Below, in pieces: positions 18,518-37,300 of a stretch of DNA of 64,000 nt. The notes beneath the pieces are model-generated. The model was not told the origin of the DNA, searched no databases, and saw only the letters and a list, made by a program, of their open reading frames with translations. The stretch spans positions 430,465 through 494,464 of the forward strand of contig NZ_JAMTCO010000008.1 in assembly GCF_024171925.1 (NCBI RefSeq), in the 5' to 3' direction. Every line of letters starts with the position of its first letter. Position 1 is the first letter of the stretch. The DNA comes from Actinokineospora diospyrosa. GTDB lineage: Bacteria > Actinomycetota > Actinomycetes > Mycobacteriales > Pseudonocardiaceae. A program made the translations under genes and the position numbers.

Positions 18518-19579
18518 TCAGCCGTGCCTGCGCAGGTCGTGGAAGAAGTCGTCGACGCCGACGGCGCCGCCCGCCAGCCGCGCGCGGTCGTGGACGAACT
18601 TGGCGACCGCGAGGTCGAGCACGCCGAGCCCGAACGGGGAGAACACGATCGTGCCGGTGGCCGGTGGCGTGAGAGCGCCGGTCAGCACGTCGTACAGGGT
18701 CCCGGCCACGAAGTCGCGGTTGCCGGTCTCCTGCTCGGTGAGGTGCACCGAGGTCTCGGCGCGCAGGCAGTGGTCGACGTCGTCGACGAGGTTGGTGGCC
18801 GAGCGGATCACCGAGGGCGACAGGTCGCGCAGCGACACGTGCAGCACCAGCGGTCCGTGGTCGAACCACTCGGGCGCCTCGACGTGCGGGGTGGCCGCGA
18901 CGGTGGCGAACACGATGAGGTCGCTGCCGCGGATCAGGCTCTCGGCGTCGCTGTGCACCTCGACGGCGGTGCCGTCGCGCTCGACGCGCTCGCGCAGCCC
19001 CTCGGCGTGCGCGGTGGACAGGTCGTGGACGCCGATGCGCTCGAACTCCCAGCCGTCCTCGACCAGGTACTCGTAGACGTAGCGGCTGATCAGGCCCGCA
19101 CCGACGATGCCGAGCCTCCGGGGCCGCCGGTCGGCACCGGTGAGCACCCTGGCCGCGAGCGCGGCGGAGGCGGCCGTCCTGGCGGCGCTGATGATGGAGG
19201 CCTCCAGGCAGGCGATCGGGTACCCGGTGCGCTGGTCGTTGAGGATCATCACCGCCGAGGCGCGCGGGATCCCGTCGGCCACGTTCCCCGGGAAGCTGGA
19301 GATCCACTTGATCCCGTCCACCCCGATCGAGCCGCCCGCCGAGGCGGGCAGCGCGATGATGCGCGAGGTCGGCCGCTCGGGGAAGCGCAGGAAGTAGGAC
19401 GGCGGGTTCACCGTCTCGCCCGCCCCGTGGGTGCGGTAGGCCCGCTCGACGACGTCGATCACCTCGCGCCGCGCCCCCTCGAGCACGCGGTGCACCACGG
19501 CACCGGGCACGACGGTGAACGACGGCACCAGCCCGGTGGCCGGTCCGGCCGCGTCCACATCCGTCACAGCGATGGTCAT
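18518..19579 (-). CDS. sbnB: SbnB-like N-(2-amino-2-carboxyethyl)-L-glutamate dehydrogenase
   Basis: NAD-dependent enzyme of the ornithine-cyclodeaminase fold. The SbnB family oxidatively cleaves the SbnA product to L-2,3-diaminopropionate and 2-oxoglutarate. The 353-residue protein has the N-terminal substrate domain with NPPSYFLRFPERPTSRIIALPA, IKWISSFPGN, and the Rossmann motif LGIVGAGLISRYVYEYL. ATG 19579 opens MTIAVTDVD after a GGAG; a longer in-frame start lies in the divergent promoter. It is the first gene of the leftward unit and is divergent from glmS. Confidence 0.93.
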   Translation of the reverse strand: MTIAVTDVDAAGPATGLVPSFTVVPGAVVHRVLEGARREVIDVVERAYRTHGAGETVNPPSYFLRFPERPTSRIIALPASAGGSIGVDGIKWISSFPGNVADGIPRASAVMILNDQRTGYPIACLEASIISAARTAASAALAARVLTGADRRPRRLGIVGAGLISRYVYEYLVEDGWEFERIGVHDLSTAHAEGLRERVERDGTAVEVHSDAESLIRGSDLIVFATVAATPHVEAPEWFDHGPLVLHVSLRDLSPSVIRSATNLVDDVDHCLRAETSVHLTEQETGNRDFVAGTLYDVLTGALTPPATGTIVFSPFGLGVLDLAVAKFVHDRARLAGGAVGVDDFFHDLRRHG

Positions 19580-19755
19580 CTGCAGCTCCGTCTCTGGGAT
19601 CGGTCGACGCACCGATGACACCGGGTTCCGGTTTCACGCCGCTTTCGCCGCGCCATCACCGGCCCGGGGCGGCCCCGGGGTCGCGCCGATGGCACGGCGA
19701 TACCGGGCCGGTGTCGGCTGTGTGCAGCCAAACAGGCTCGAGGGAAGGACAGCGG
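19580..19755. promoter_or_regulatory. Divergent promoter region between sbnB and glmS
   Basis: A 176-base gene-free stretch that must carry promoters for both central units of the peptide cluster. It is GC-rich with short inverted pieces. I could not identify convincing -10/-35 pairs, a cobalamin riboswitch before the B12-dependent mutase, or a clear copy of the 13-bp site seen at the two SARP genes. Confidence 0.6.
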
Positions 19756-20169
19756 ATGGCCGAGCAGAGACTCGTGCTCCTGGGGGTCGCGGCGAGCGAC
19801 GCGCACGCCGTGGCCAACCGGCTCATCGCCATGCACCTGCGGCAGGCGGGCTTCGAGGTGGTCAACCTCGGCACCTGCACGCCGCTGCCGGAGTTCGCCG
19901 CGGCGTTGCGCCTGCACCCCGGCGCGGAGGCGGTGCTGATCGGCAGCCTCAACGGCCACGCCCACGCCGACCTGCGCGAACTGCCCGACCTGCGGGCCAA
20001 GGGTGAGCTGCGCCGCCCGGTGATCGTCGGCGGCAACCTGGCGGTGGGCCAGGCATCGGCGGCCGAGGCCGAGCGGCGCCTGCTCGACCTCGGTGTCGAC
20101 CACGTCCTGCGGGACGCGGTCGAGCTGGTGCCGCTGCTGGACTCGCTGCGCGCGAAAGTGGCGGTGTAG
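19756..20169 (+). CDS. glmS: Glutamate mutase small subunit (cobalamin-binding)
   Basis: Cobalamin-binding subunit of glutamate (methylaspartate) mutase, which interconverts L-glutamate and (2S,3S)-3-methylaspartate. The 137-residue protein begins AEQRLVLLGVAASDAHAVANRLIAMHLRQAGFEVVNLG, a variant of the base-off B12 motif D-A-H-x-x-G with Val-Ala in place of the usual Gly segment but with the coordinating His kept (SDAHAV). GSLNGHAHADL and the C-terminal GVDHVLRD fit the family. It is followed two bases later by the catalytic subunit. First gene of the rightward operon. Confidence 0.92.
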   Translation: MAEQRLVLLGVAASDAHAVANRLIAMHLRQAGFEVVNLGTCTPLPEFAAALRLHPGAEAVLIGSLNGHAHADLRELPDLRAKGELRRPVIVGGNLAVGQASAAEAERRLLDLGVDHVLRDAVELVPLLDSLRAKVAV

Positions 20170-20171
20170 TC

Positions 20172-21556
<1,385 letters not shown>

Positions 21557-21560
<4 letters not shown>

Positions 21561-22267
21561 CCATGCTCGGAGTGCTCGGCGGCATGGGGCCCGCCGCCAC
21601 CGTGGACTTCCTGGACAAGCTGGTCCGGGCGACCGGGGCCGAACGCGACCAGGACCACGTGCCCGTGGTGGTCTGGAACGACCCGAGGGTGCCCGACCGC
21701 ACCGACGCCCTGTGCAACGGCGGCCCCGACCCGACCGCGGCGATGGTCACCGGCGCGAACGCCCTGCTGGCGATGGGCGCCTCGGCGTTGGTCGCCATCT
21801 GCAACACCGCGCACCTGTTCCTGCCCGGGGTCACCCGGGCCACCGGGGCGCACTTCCTGAGCATGATCGACGCGACGGTCGACGAGGTGGGCGCGATGCT
21901 GCCGCCCGGCCTGCCGGTCGGCCTCGTCGCGGGCACGGCCACCGCGACCAGCGATCTCTACGCCCGGCCGCTCGCCGCCGCGGGCCACCCGCTGGTGCTG
22001 CCGCACCCGGCCGACCAAGCCGAGGTGATGGCCCTGATCCGCGCGGTCAAGGCGGGCGACGTGTCGACGAACACCGTCGACCGCCTGCGCCGGGTGGTGG
22101 CGCGGCTGCGCGCGGCGGGCGCCGGTGCGGTGATCGCGGGCTGCACCGAACTCCCCATCGTGTTCGCCAAGGACCCGCGCCCGGCCCTGCCGGTGATCGA
22201 CCCGACCGCGGCCCTCGCCCGACTCGCCGCCCGCGTCTTCGGCCCCGCCCGACTCGCGGCGGCCTGA
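21557..22267 (+). CDS. Aspartate/glutamate racemase family protein
   Basis: Cofactor-independent racemase of 236 residues. It opens MLGVLGGMGPAATVDFLDKL, and carries both catalytic cysteines: Cys in AICNTAHLF and Cys in IAGCTELPIVF. Family members interconvert D and L forms of Asp or Glu. In this operon it could act on 3-methylaspartate or on Asp/Glu to give a D building block, although the long NRPS also has an epimerase domain. Its start overlaps the glmE stop by four bases, and the NRPS gene follows after 93 bases. Confidence 0.9.
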
Positions 22268-22360
22268 TCACCGCGGCTCCCGCCGAACCGCCGAGGAATC
22301 CCGTCAACCCAGCCTCAATTCACCGTCCACTCGCGACACCCAGGACCCCGGAAGGCCGCC

Positions 22361-29601
<7,241 letters not shown>

Positions 29602-29605
<4 letters not shown>

Positions 29606-31854
29606 GCGCCTGGAGCATGTCCTCGTGGGCCATGTTGCGTCGGGCGGGGTTCCCGTTCGACCTGCTCACCCCGCTGCGCGACGACGGGTTCGCCGAGCGG
29701 TTGCGCGCGGCGGCCGCCGGGGGTGACTGGGCCGACGCCGCGGCCCGGTTCGACGAGGTGCTCAGCGCCTCGGTCGAACACCTCGTGCGCGCCGGGCGCG
29801 ACGAGCGGGCCCTCGAGGCGATCTACCTGTCGAGCCCGGAGGCCTACCAGCGGCTGCGCGACTGGGTGCACGAGGACCGGGGCGGCCCGCTCAACCACCG
29901 CGTCAAACGGCGGGTGCAACTGCTGACGATGTACCTGCAGCGGTTGTGCACCAAGAACGAGACGGCGAGCTTCTTCGGGCCGCTGGCCTGGATCCGCACC
30001 GGGACAGCCGACGAACCGTTCCGGTTCGCCGACCCGGGCGCACTGCGCAACCGGGTGTTCTGGAGCAACTGGTCGGTGCAGCAGTTGGCCAGGCTGGTGT
30101 CGGCGGACCCGGCGGTCTGGCAGGCGCTCACGCCGCGGGCGACGACGCAGACCTTCCTCACCGACGGCGGCGCGCGGCGGATCGACTTCGCCGAGCACCC
30201 GCCGCTGGTCGAACCCGTCACCGAGCTCACCGACCCGGCGCTGCGCGAGCTGTTCGCGCTGTGCGACGGCAGGCGGACGATCGCCGAGCTCGCCGCCGGA
30301 GACCCCGGGGAGCTGGCCACGCGGTTGGCCGCGCTGGTGGCGTGCGGCGCGGTCGAGGTCGACATCACGATCCCCTCCGGAGCACCCGAACCCTTCACCT
30401 ACCTGCGCGACCGCGTCGCCGAACTGCCCCAGGAGCCGCGCGGGCGGTGGGCGGCCGAGTTGGACCGGCTCGACGAGCTGCGCCAACGGGTGCAGGACGC
30501 CCGCGGGCTCACGGCCAGGATCGCCGCCGTGGAGGCCCTCAACTCCGGCTACGCCGACACCGGCGCGGGGGCCACCGCCCGCGACGGCGGCAAGATCGCC
30601 TCCGACCGGGCGATCTGGTACGAGGACTGCAGGCAGGACTGGGGCACCGCCGCGCTCGCGGGCCCGGCGGCGGCCAGCCTCCGCGAGGAGTTCCCGGTGC
30701 TGCTGGAACTGCTGTTCCAGCTGCCGCTCGCCCGGTTGCGGGCGCGCCGCGCCGAGAGCCACCGGTGGTTCGTCGAGGTGTTCGGCGCGGGCGTCGAGAT
30801 CACCGTGGACGAGGCGTTGGCCGCCGCGGCCGACACCGACCTCGCCACCCGGTTGCAGGTGCTCGACGACAAGCAGCGCGCGGAGTACCCGGCGCCGCTG
30901 TCCGCGGTGCTGCACGCGAACCGGCACCTGCCCGAGGTGGTCCTGCCGATGTCCTGGGTGCGCGAGCACCTTGGTGACGCCCCGTTCGACGCGTGGGCGT
31001 TGTGCAGCGCGGACCTGCACCTGTCGGCGACCGGAGACGACGCGGTGCGGGCGGGCGAGTTCACCTGGGTGCTCGGCGAGGTGCACGCGCTGCACGAGGT
31101 CCTCGCCGGACCGTTCGCCATGCTGCACCCGGACCCGGGTTCGCTCGCCGAGGACTGCGCGGCGCAGCGGGAGGCGCTCAGCGACACGGTCATCTGCGAA
31201 CCGCTCAAGCCGCACCGGGGCAAGATGTCGGTCCGGGTCGACACCGGCGGCCCGCAGGTCGAGTTCTCCGGCCGCTCCGCGCAACCGGGACGGCTCCGGC
31301 TCACCCCCGGCGAGCTGCGGATCCGCGACGAGGGCGACCGGCTCGCGCTGCGCGCCGAGCGGCACGGCGAGGTGGAGCTGGTCGTCCCGCCGCAGCGGTG
31401 GCTCGCCGACGAGGGCGGCTCGCTGTTCGGCTGCTTCACCGGGGTGCGCGCCTACCAGATGGTCGACTTCCTCGGCGGCCCGCAGGTCGACCACCTGCCC
31501 CGGCTGCGGATCGGCCGCTTCGTGCTCGCCAGGCAGACCTGGTGGATCGACCCCGAGCCTGCCAAGCGCAAGATCTTCCACTTCGACAACCAGCGGCTCG
31601 CCTGGCGGATCAAGCACGACAACGGGCTGCCCGACCAGGTGTTCGTCACCTTCCACGAGGAACCGAAACCGATCTTCGTGGACTTCCGCAACCCGCTGCT
31701 GGTCGAGGTGTTCGCCAAGGGCGCGCAGTCGAGCGAGCAGCCGTTCCGGGTCACCGAGATGCTGCCCGGCCCGGACGCCATGTGGCTCGACCACGGCCTC
31801 GGCGAGCACACCAACGAGTTCCGGATCGGCTTCTACCGCAAGGCGGACGAATGA
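29602..31854 (+). CDS. Lantibiotic-dehydratase-like protein (LanB N-terminal domain only)
   Basis: A 750-residue protein of the Lant_dehydr_N type. In class I lanthipeptide LanB this domain transfers glutamate from Glu-tRNA to Ser/Thr; related tRNA-dependent proteins add amino acids to peptides. Evidence: the opening LRRAGFPFDLL and the core KRRVQLLTMYLQRLCTKNETASFFGPLAW, the equivalent of the TPFG region in LanB, followed by a beta-rich remainder. There is no SpaB_C elimination domain, no LanC and no obvious lanthipeptide precursor next to it. Coupled by ATGA overlaps to the NRPS and the MFS gene, so it should act in the peptide pathway. Activity (dehydration of a Ser residue, or aminoacyl transfer) is unknown. 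Confidence 0.85.
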
Positions 31855-33125
31855 CCGGCGCCGGTACGACCTCGACGCGGCGGGTCAGCGGCACCCTGCT
31901 GACCCTCTCGAGCGCCCAGACGATCTCCGCGCTCGGCACGCAGGTGACGATCGTGGCGCTGCCGCTGTCGGCGGTGCTCATGCTGGACGCGACCCCGGCC
32001 GAGATGGGTCTGCTCGCCGCGCTCGCCGTGCTGCCCTACCCGGTGCTGGCGCTGTGGGTCGGGGCCTGGGTGGACCGGTTGCGGCGCAGGCGGATCCTGA
32101 TCGCCACCGACCTGTGCCGGGCGGTGCTGCTCGGGTCGGTCCCGGTGTCGGCGCTCATGGGGACGCTGAGCATGACGCAGCTCTACATCGTCTCCGGCGC
32201 CGCCGGGTGCGCGAGCGTGTGGTCCGATCTGGCCTACACCTCCTATGTGCCACAGGTGATCCCGAGGGAGCAGATCGTCGGGGTGAACTCGGCGGTGACG
32301 GTGGTCCGCTCCGGCGCGCAGGTCGCCGGACCCGGCCTCGGCGGTGTCGCCGTGCAGGTGTTCACCGCGCCGCTCGCGGTCGCCTTGGACGCCGCGTCGT
32401 ACCTCTGCTCGGCGGCACTGCTGTCGCGCATCAAGGACGATCCCCCGGCCGAGCCGGGGCCGCGGCGGCGCATCGTGGCCGACATCGTCGAGGGCGCGCG
32501 GTACCTGCTGCGCACACCGGTGCTGGCGATGCCCGCGTTCGCGATGAGCCTGGTGAACCTGTTCAGCTTCGTGATGCTGGCGGTGTACGCGCTGTACGTG
32601 GTCAGCGTGCTGCACGTCGGCGCCGCGCTGTACGGCACCGTCCTGCTGCTGGGCGGGTGCGGCGCCGTCGTCGGCGGGATGTCCGCCTCGACCGTGGCGC
32701 GGCGGTGGGGCACCGGTCGCGCGGTGATCGCCGGTACCGCGCTGTTCGGGGTGGCCCCGGTGCTGGTGGCCCTCGCGGGCGGCGGAGTGCTCGCCGTGGT
32801 GCCGATGCTGGTCGCCGCGCAGTTCCTGACCACGCTCGGCTTGTCCGTGCTGGAGGTCAACCTGGTGAGCCTGCGGCAGACCATGACGCCGGTGCGCATC
32901 CAGGGGCGGGTCGGCGCGACGATCCGCATGGTCAACTGGTCGATGAAACCGCTGGGCGCTGTGCTCGGCGGTGTGCTCGGCGAACACATCGGGCTGCGCG
33001 CCACGATCTGGGTCGCCGTCGCGGGCGGCGCCGTCGGCGCCGTGTGGATGCTGCTGTCGCCCATCCGCCGAGTCCGCTCCACCACCGAAGCCCGTCCCGT
33101 TCCCGTCCCGGAGGTCGTGTCATGA
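31851..33125 (+). CDS. MFS exporter (EntS-like)
   Basis: Major-facilitator transporter of 424 residues with about 12 membrane segments, most like the drug/siderophore-exporter branch. The loop WVGAWVDRLRRRRILIATDLCRA matches the MFS loop between helices 2 and 3 (G-x-x-x-D-R-x-x-R), and the repeat-half LLGGCGAVVGGMSASTVARRWGTGRAV is typical of that branch. Likely role: export of, or self-protection from, the peptide. Overlaps both neighbours by ATGA. Confidence 0.9.
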   Translation: MTGAGTTSTRRVSGTLLTLSSAQTISALGTQVTIVALPLSAVLMLDATPAEMGLLAALAVLPYPVLALWVGAWVDRLRRRRILIATDLCRAVLLGSVPVSALMGTLSMTQLYIVSGAAGCASVWSDLAYTSYVPQVIPREQIVGVNSAVTVVRSGAQVAGPGLGGVAVQVFTAPLAVALDAASYLCSAALLSRIKDDPPAEPGPRRRIVADIVEGARYLLRTPVLAMPAFAMSLVNLFSFVMLAVYALYVVSVLHVGAALYGTVLLLGGCGAVVGGMSASTVARRWGTGRAVIAGTALFGVAPVLVALAGGGVLAVVPMLVAAQFLTTLGLSVLEVNLVSLRQTMTPVRIQGRVGATIRMVNWSMKPLGAVLGGVLGEHIGLRATIWVAVAGGAVGAVWMLLSPIRRVRSTTEARPVPVPEVVS

Positions 33126-34330
33126 AGGTTCTCGTCATCAACAGCCACCCCTACGGCGAACTGTTCTTCCAGGGTGGGTGCCGGGTACCGGCCGAGCCGC
33201 GGGACCGGATGCTGGTGTCCAGCGACTACAACAACGGGCTCAGCGACCACGACGCCGCGGACTTCCCCGCGGTGGCCAAGTGCGCCGACATCTACGACGA
33301 AGAGCACGTCCGCAAGGCCGTCTACGAGCTCGCCGCCGACGGTCGGCCGGACCGCATCGTGACGATCAGCGAGCAGCTGATGCTGGTGGCCGCCGAGCTG
33401 CGCGAGGAGCTCGGTCTGGCCGGGCAGGACGTCGACTCGACGCTGCGCTTCCGGGACAAGGTCGTGATGAAGCGCGTGCTGCGCGATGCGGGCTGCTCGG
33501 GCATCCCGAGGTTCGTCGAGGCGGACCACGACCTCACCGAACTGCCGTGGGAGGCGGAGAAGTACGTGGTGAAGGCCCGGCTCGGGTTCGGGTCGCGCAC
33601 GGTGCGGATCGTGTCCGATCTGGACGGTCTCAACCGGGCGCGCCGCGAGCTCGCCGAGGCGGACCCGGCGGGCGTGGAGGTCGAGGAGTTCGTGGTCGGC
33701 GAGATGTACCACTGCGACGGCGTGGTGCACAACGGCGAGGCGGTGTTCGGCTCGGTCTCGCGCTACGTCGCGCCCCCCGGCGAGTTCCGCTCGGTGGTCA
33801 GCCACGGCAGCATCACCCTGCAGGACTGCGACCTCTCCCGGCGCATCAGCGCCTACCACGCCGAGGTCGTGCGCCACCTCGGCATGCGCGACGGGGTCAC
33901 CCACCTCGAGGTGTTCGTCACCCCGGACGGGGAGATCGTCTTCTGCGAGATCGCGGCGCGCCCGGGCGGCGGCGGCATCTGCTACATCGTGCGGCAGGCG
34001 CACGGTGTCGACCTGATCTCCGCCGCGCTGCGCGCGCAGTCCGGGGTGGACCCGATCACGCCCGCCCCCTCCGACGGCCTCGGCCGGGTGTGGGGTCTCA
34101 TCGGCTTCTACCCCAAGCCCGACCTGGTGCCCGCGCCGTTCGACGCCGCGTCGCTGCCGCCCGAGCTCGGCGTGCACCTGTGCGTGAGCAGCAAGCGCTC
34201 CGGCAACGTGGCCCACTCGACCGATTACGTGCACAAGTTCTTCCTCTCCGCGTCGGACGCCGATGAGTTCGACCGCAAGCACGAGGCGCTGTGCGCGATC
34301 GTGGCGGAACGGGGTTGGGACCCGGCGTAG
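33122..34330 (+). CDS. ATP-grasp carboxylate-amine ligase family protein
   Basis: A 402-residue ATP-grasp protein, which should join a carboxylate to an amine through an acyl phosphate. Visible features: a Rossmann-like N-domain (MKVLVINSHPYGELFF), ATP-grasp lysines in RFRDKVVMKRVLRDAG and KYVVKARLGFGSRTV, and the metal-binding end FCEIAARPGGGGI. It is the last gene of the rightward operon. It may attach an amino acid or other amine to the NRPS product or make a dipeptide precursor; nothing in the sequence fixes the substrate. A strong hairpin follows. Confidence 0.85.
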   Translation: MKVLVINSHPYGELFFQGGCRVPAEPRDRMLVSSDYNNGLSDHDAADFPAVAKCADIYDEEHVRKAVYELAADGRPDRIVTISEQLMLVAAELREELGLAGQDVDSTLRFRDKVVMKRVLRDAGCSGIPRFVEADHDLTELPWEAEKYVVKARLGFGSRTVRIVSDLDGLNRARRELAEADPAGVEVEEFVVGEMYHCDGVVHNGEAVFGSVSRYVAPPGEFRSVVSHGSITLQDCDLSRRISAYHAEVVRHLGMRDGVTHLEVFVTPDGEIVFCEIAARPGGGGICYIVRQAHGVDLISAALRAQSGVDPITPAPSDGLGRVWGLIGFYPKPDLVPAPFDAASLPPELGVHLCVSSKRSGNVAHSTDYVHKFFLSASDADEFDRKHEALCAIVAERGWDPA

Positions 34331-34344
34331 CTCCGCCGGGTGGT

Positions 34345-34381
34345 GGCGCCGCCCGGCCGGGACTCCCGGCCGGGCGGCGCC
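34345..34381. terminator. Perfect 17-bp stem between convergent operons
   Basis: GGCGCCGCCCGGCCGGG pairs exactly with its complement around a three-base loop. It lies 14 bases after the ATP-grasp stop and 11 bases from the stop of the convergent long NRPS, so it can end transcription in both directions. Confidence 0.85.
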
Positions 34382-34392
34382 GCCGTTGGTGG

Positions 34393-37300
34393 TCAGGCCG
34401 GTCGGCACAACCGGGCGAACGCGCGCACCAGGTCCTCGGCGAGGTCGCGGGCGAACTCCGGATCGCAGTCGGCCTGCTCGTAGAGCACCTGCACGCGGAT
34501 CGGGTCGGCGTCGATCACCCCGATCACCACCGGGTAGCCCGTGCGCTCGAACTCGAGGACGGCGGTGAGCGACGCCTCCGCGCCCGCGATGACCGGGCGG
34601 GGGAAGTTCTCCACCACGAGGATGGTGTCGAACAGGCTCTCACCGGCGGGCAGCGAGGTCAGCCGGTGGATGTCGGTCAGCGCGCTGGCGGCGTGCTCGC
34701 GCACCTCGGCGTGGTGGCCCTGCAGGTCCGACAGCCAGTCGCGGGGGTCCGCGGTCGGTTCCACCCGCACCCGCACCGGCAGCGTGTTGATCAACGGGCC
34801 GACCATCCGGCCGACGTCGGGCAGCTCGCCCGGCCGGATCGCGACCGTGGCGCCGAACACCACGTCGTCGCTGCCGGCCCGGTCGGCGAGCACCGTCGCC
34901 CACGCGCCCTGCGCCGCCGTGGCGAGGGTGAGGCCCGCGTCGGCGAGGAACCCGCGCACCGCGTCGTGCAGCGACGGTGACAGGTCCACGTCGACGGTCG
35001 CGGAACTGGTGCCCGGGACCTGCGGCGGCTTGATCGGCAGCGGCGTCGTGTGCGCGAGGTCGCCCAGGTTCGCGCTCCAGTACGCCCGTTCCCGCTGCTG
35101 GTCGGCCGCGGCGAGCCACGCCACGTACTGCCGGAACGAGGGTGCGGGGTCGGGCCGGTCGGTGCTCCCGGCGAGCAGCGCGTGGTAGATCTCCACCACC
35201 TCGGTGACGACGGTGGACACGCTCCACCCGTCGATGATGATGTGGTGGTAGCTCAGCACGACCCGCAGGCCATCGCCCTCGGGGAGCAGGGCGACCTCGA
35301 TCGGCGGTGCGGCGGTGAGGTCGAACCCGCCGGGGCGCACCTGGTCCACCACGCGCAGGTCGTCCTGGGCCCGCACCACCTGCACCGGCTGGTCGACCCC
35401 GTCCCACACGACCGTGCCGCGCAGGATCGGGTGGCGCCTGCCGACCTCCCGCCACGCCTCGGTGAACGCGGCGACATCGATCCGGCCGTCCAGGCGGTAG
35501 GTCCGCCTGCCGAGGTACATGTCGTCGTCCGGGTCGAGCAGGCTGTGGAACAGCATCCCCTGCTGGATGGCGGTGAGGGGGTGGATGTCCTCGATGTCCG
35601 CGCCGCCCGCGGCGATCCGGTCGACCTCCGCCTGGGTGAGGCCGACCAGGGGGAAGTCCGACGGGGTATACCCGCCGGGGTGCTCGACGCAGTAGGCGGT
35701 CAACTCCCGCAAGTGCGTGAGGAACGCCTCGGCGAGGTGCTCGACGGTGTCCTGGCGCAGCCGCGTGGTCGGGTAGGTCCACTCGACGTGCAGCACGCCG
35801 TCGCGCACCGCCGCTTCAACCTCGATGGGCCGGGGCCGCGGGTAAGCCGAGCCCTTCTCCGCGCCGAGGGGGACCGTGGACACCGCGAACGGGCCGACGT
35901 CGGGCACCGACCGGTCCACCCGCCCGTGGTAGTTGACGACCACCGGTGCGACCGGGCCGGTGTTGCCGACCGCGGGCAGCGCGCGCAACTGGTCCTTGAC
36001 CAGGTGCAGGTCCGGCCGCTCGACGCGCACCGGGAAGACCTGGGTGAACCACCCGACGGTGCGGGAGATGTCCAGCTCGTCCGGGGCGCTGTCGCGGCCG
36101 TGCCGTTCGACGTCCACGGTGACCGCGCCACCGGTCCACTCGACGAGGGTCCTCGCCGCTGCCGTGAGCACGATGTCCTCGACCTGGACCCGGTGCGCCA
36201 TCGGCGCGTCCCGCAGCAGCCGCAGTGTGTCCTGTTCGGACAGCTGCGCGCGCACGGTGGCGGCCGTGGCGACGGTGTCGGGTCCGTGGTCGTGGTCTAC
36301 CGGCAGGGCCATCGGCGCGCCGGGCTGGGCGGCCCCGTCCACCGCCGCGGCGCCGAGCGAGGCGACCCAGTCCCGGTAGGACGACGTCGTCGGTGTCAGC
36401 GGCCTTCCTTCGTAGGCCGCGGCGAGGTCTTCGACCAGCGAGCGCCAGGACAGGGTGTCCACGACGAGGTGGTGCACCGCGAGGAGCACCCGGTCCGGCC
36501 CGTCGCCGGTGCGCACCAACCCGGCCCGCACCACCGGCCCGACCACGATGTCCAATGAGGACTGGACGGAGTCCGCGACCGCCGCGACGGCCTCGGTGAG
36601 CGCCGCACCGCGCGAGTCGGCGAGGTCGCGGTACCAGAGCAGGTCCGCGTCCTCGGCCGCCACGACCCGCTGTCGCCTGCCGCCGAGGTCGAACCGGGTC
36701 CGCAGCGCGGGGCAGTGCGCCACCACGGTCCGCAGGGCCGCCGCCAGCCGCACCGGGTCGGCGGCCTCGAGCGAGAGCACGACCGACTGGTTGTAGTGGT
36801 TGTGGTCGGGCAGGTCGCGCTCGGCGAACACCCGCTGGATCGGCGCGAGCGGGAACCACTCGTCGGTCGCGGCCACCGGCCGGGGCGGCGCCTGCGCGGT
36901 GATCGGCACCGCGTGCGGGGCCAGCCGCGCGATCGTCGGGTACTGGAAGATCAGCTTCGGGGTGATCCGCAGCCCGGCCCGCCTGGCGCCCGCGACGATC
37001 TGCAGCGTCATGATGGAGTCGCCGCCGAGTTCGAAGAAGTTGTCGTGCGCGCCGACCCGCTCGACGCGCAGCACGCGCGCCCAGGACTCGGCGATCGCGC
37101 GCTCGGTGTCCCCGCGCGGCGCGACGTACTCCCGCTCCACCGCGGGCTCGACCGCCCCGGACCCGGCCAACGCGGCCCGGTCGACCTTCCCGTTGGCGGT
37201 CAACGGGATCTCGTCGAGCACCAGGTAGGTCGCGGGCACCAGGTAGGGCGGCAGCCGGTCGCCGAGCCAGGACCGCAGCAGCGCCGCGGTCGGCACGGCA

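Noticed and set aside
19580..19755. A cobalamin riboswitch before glmS
   Set aside because: The space is short and I found no B12-box-like sequence.
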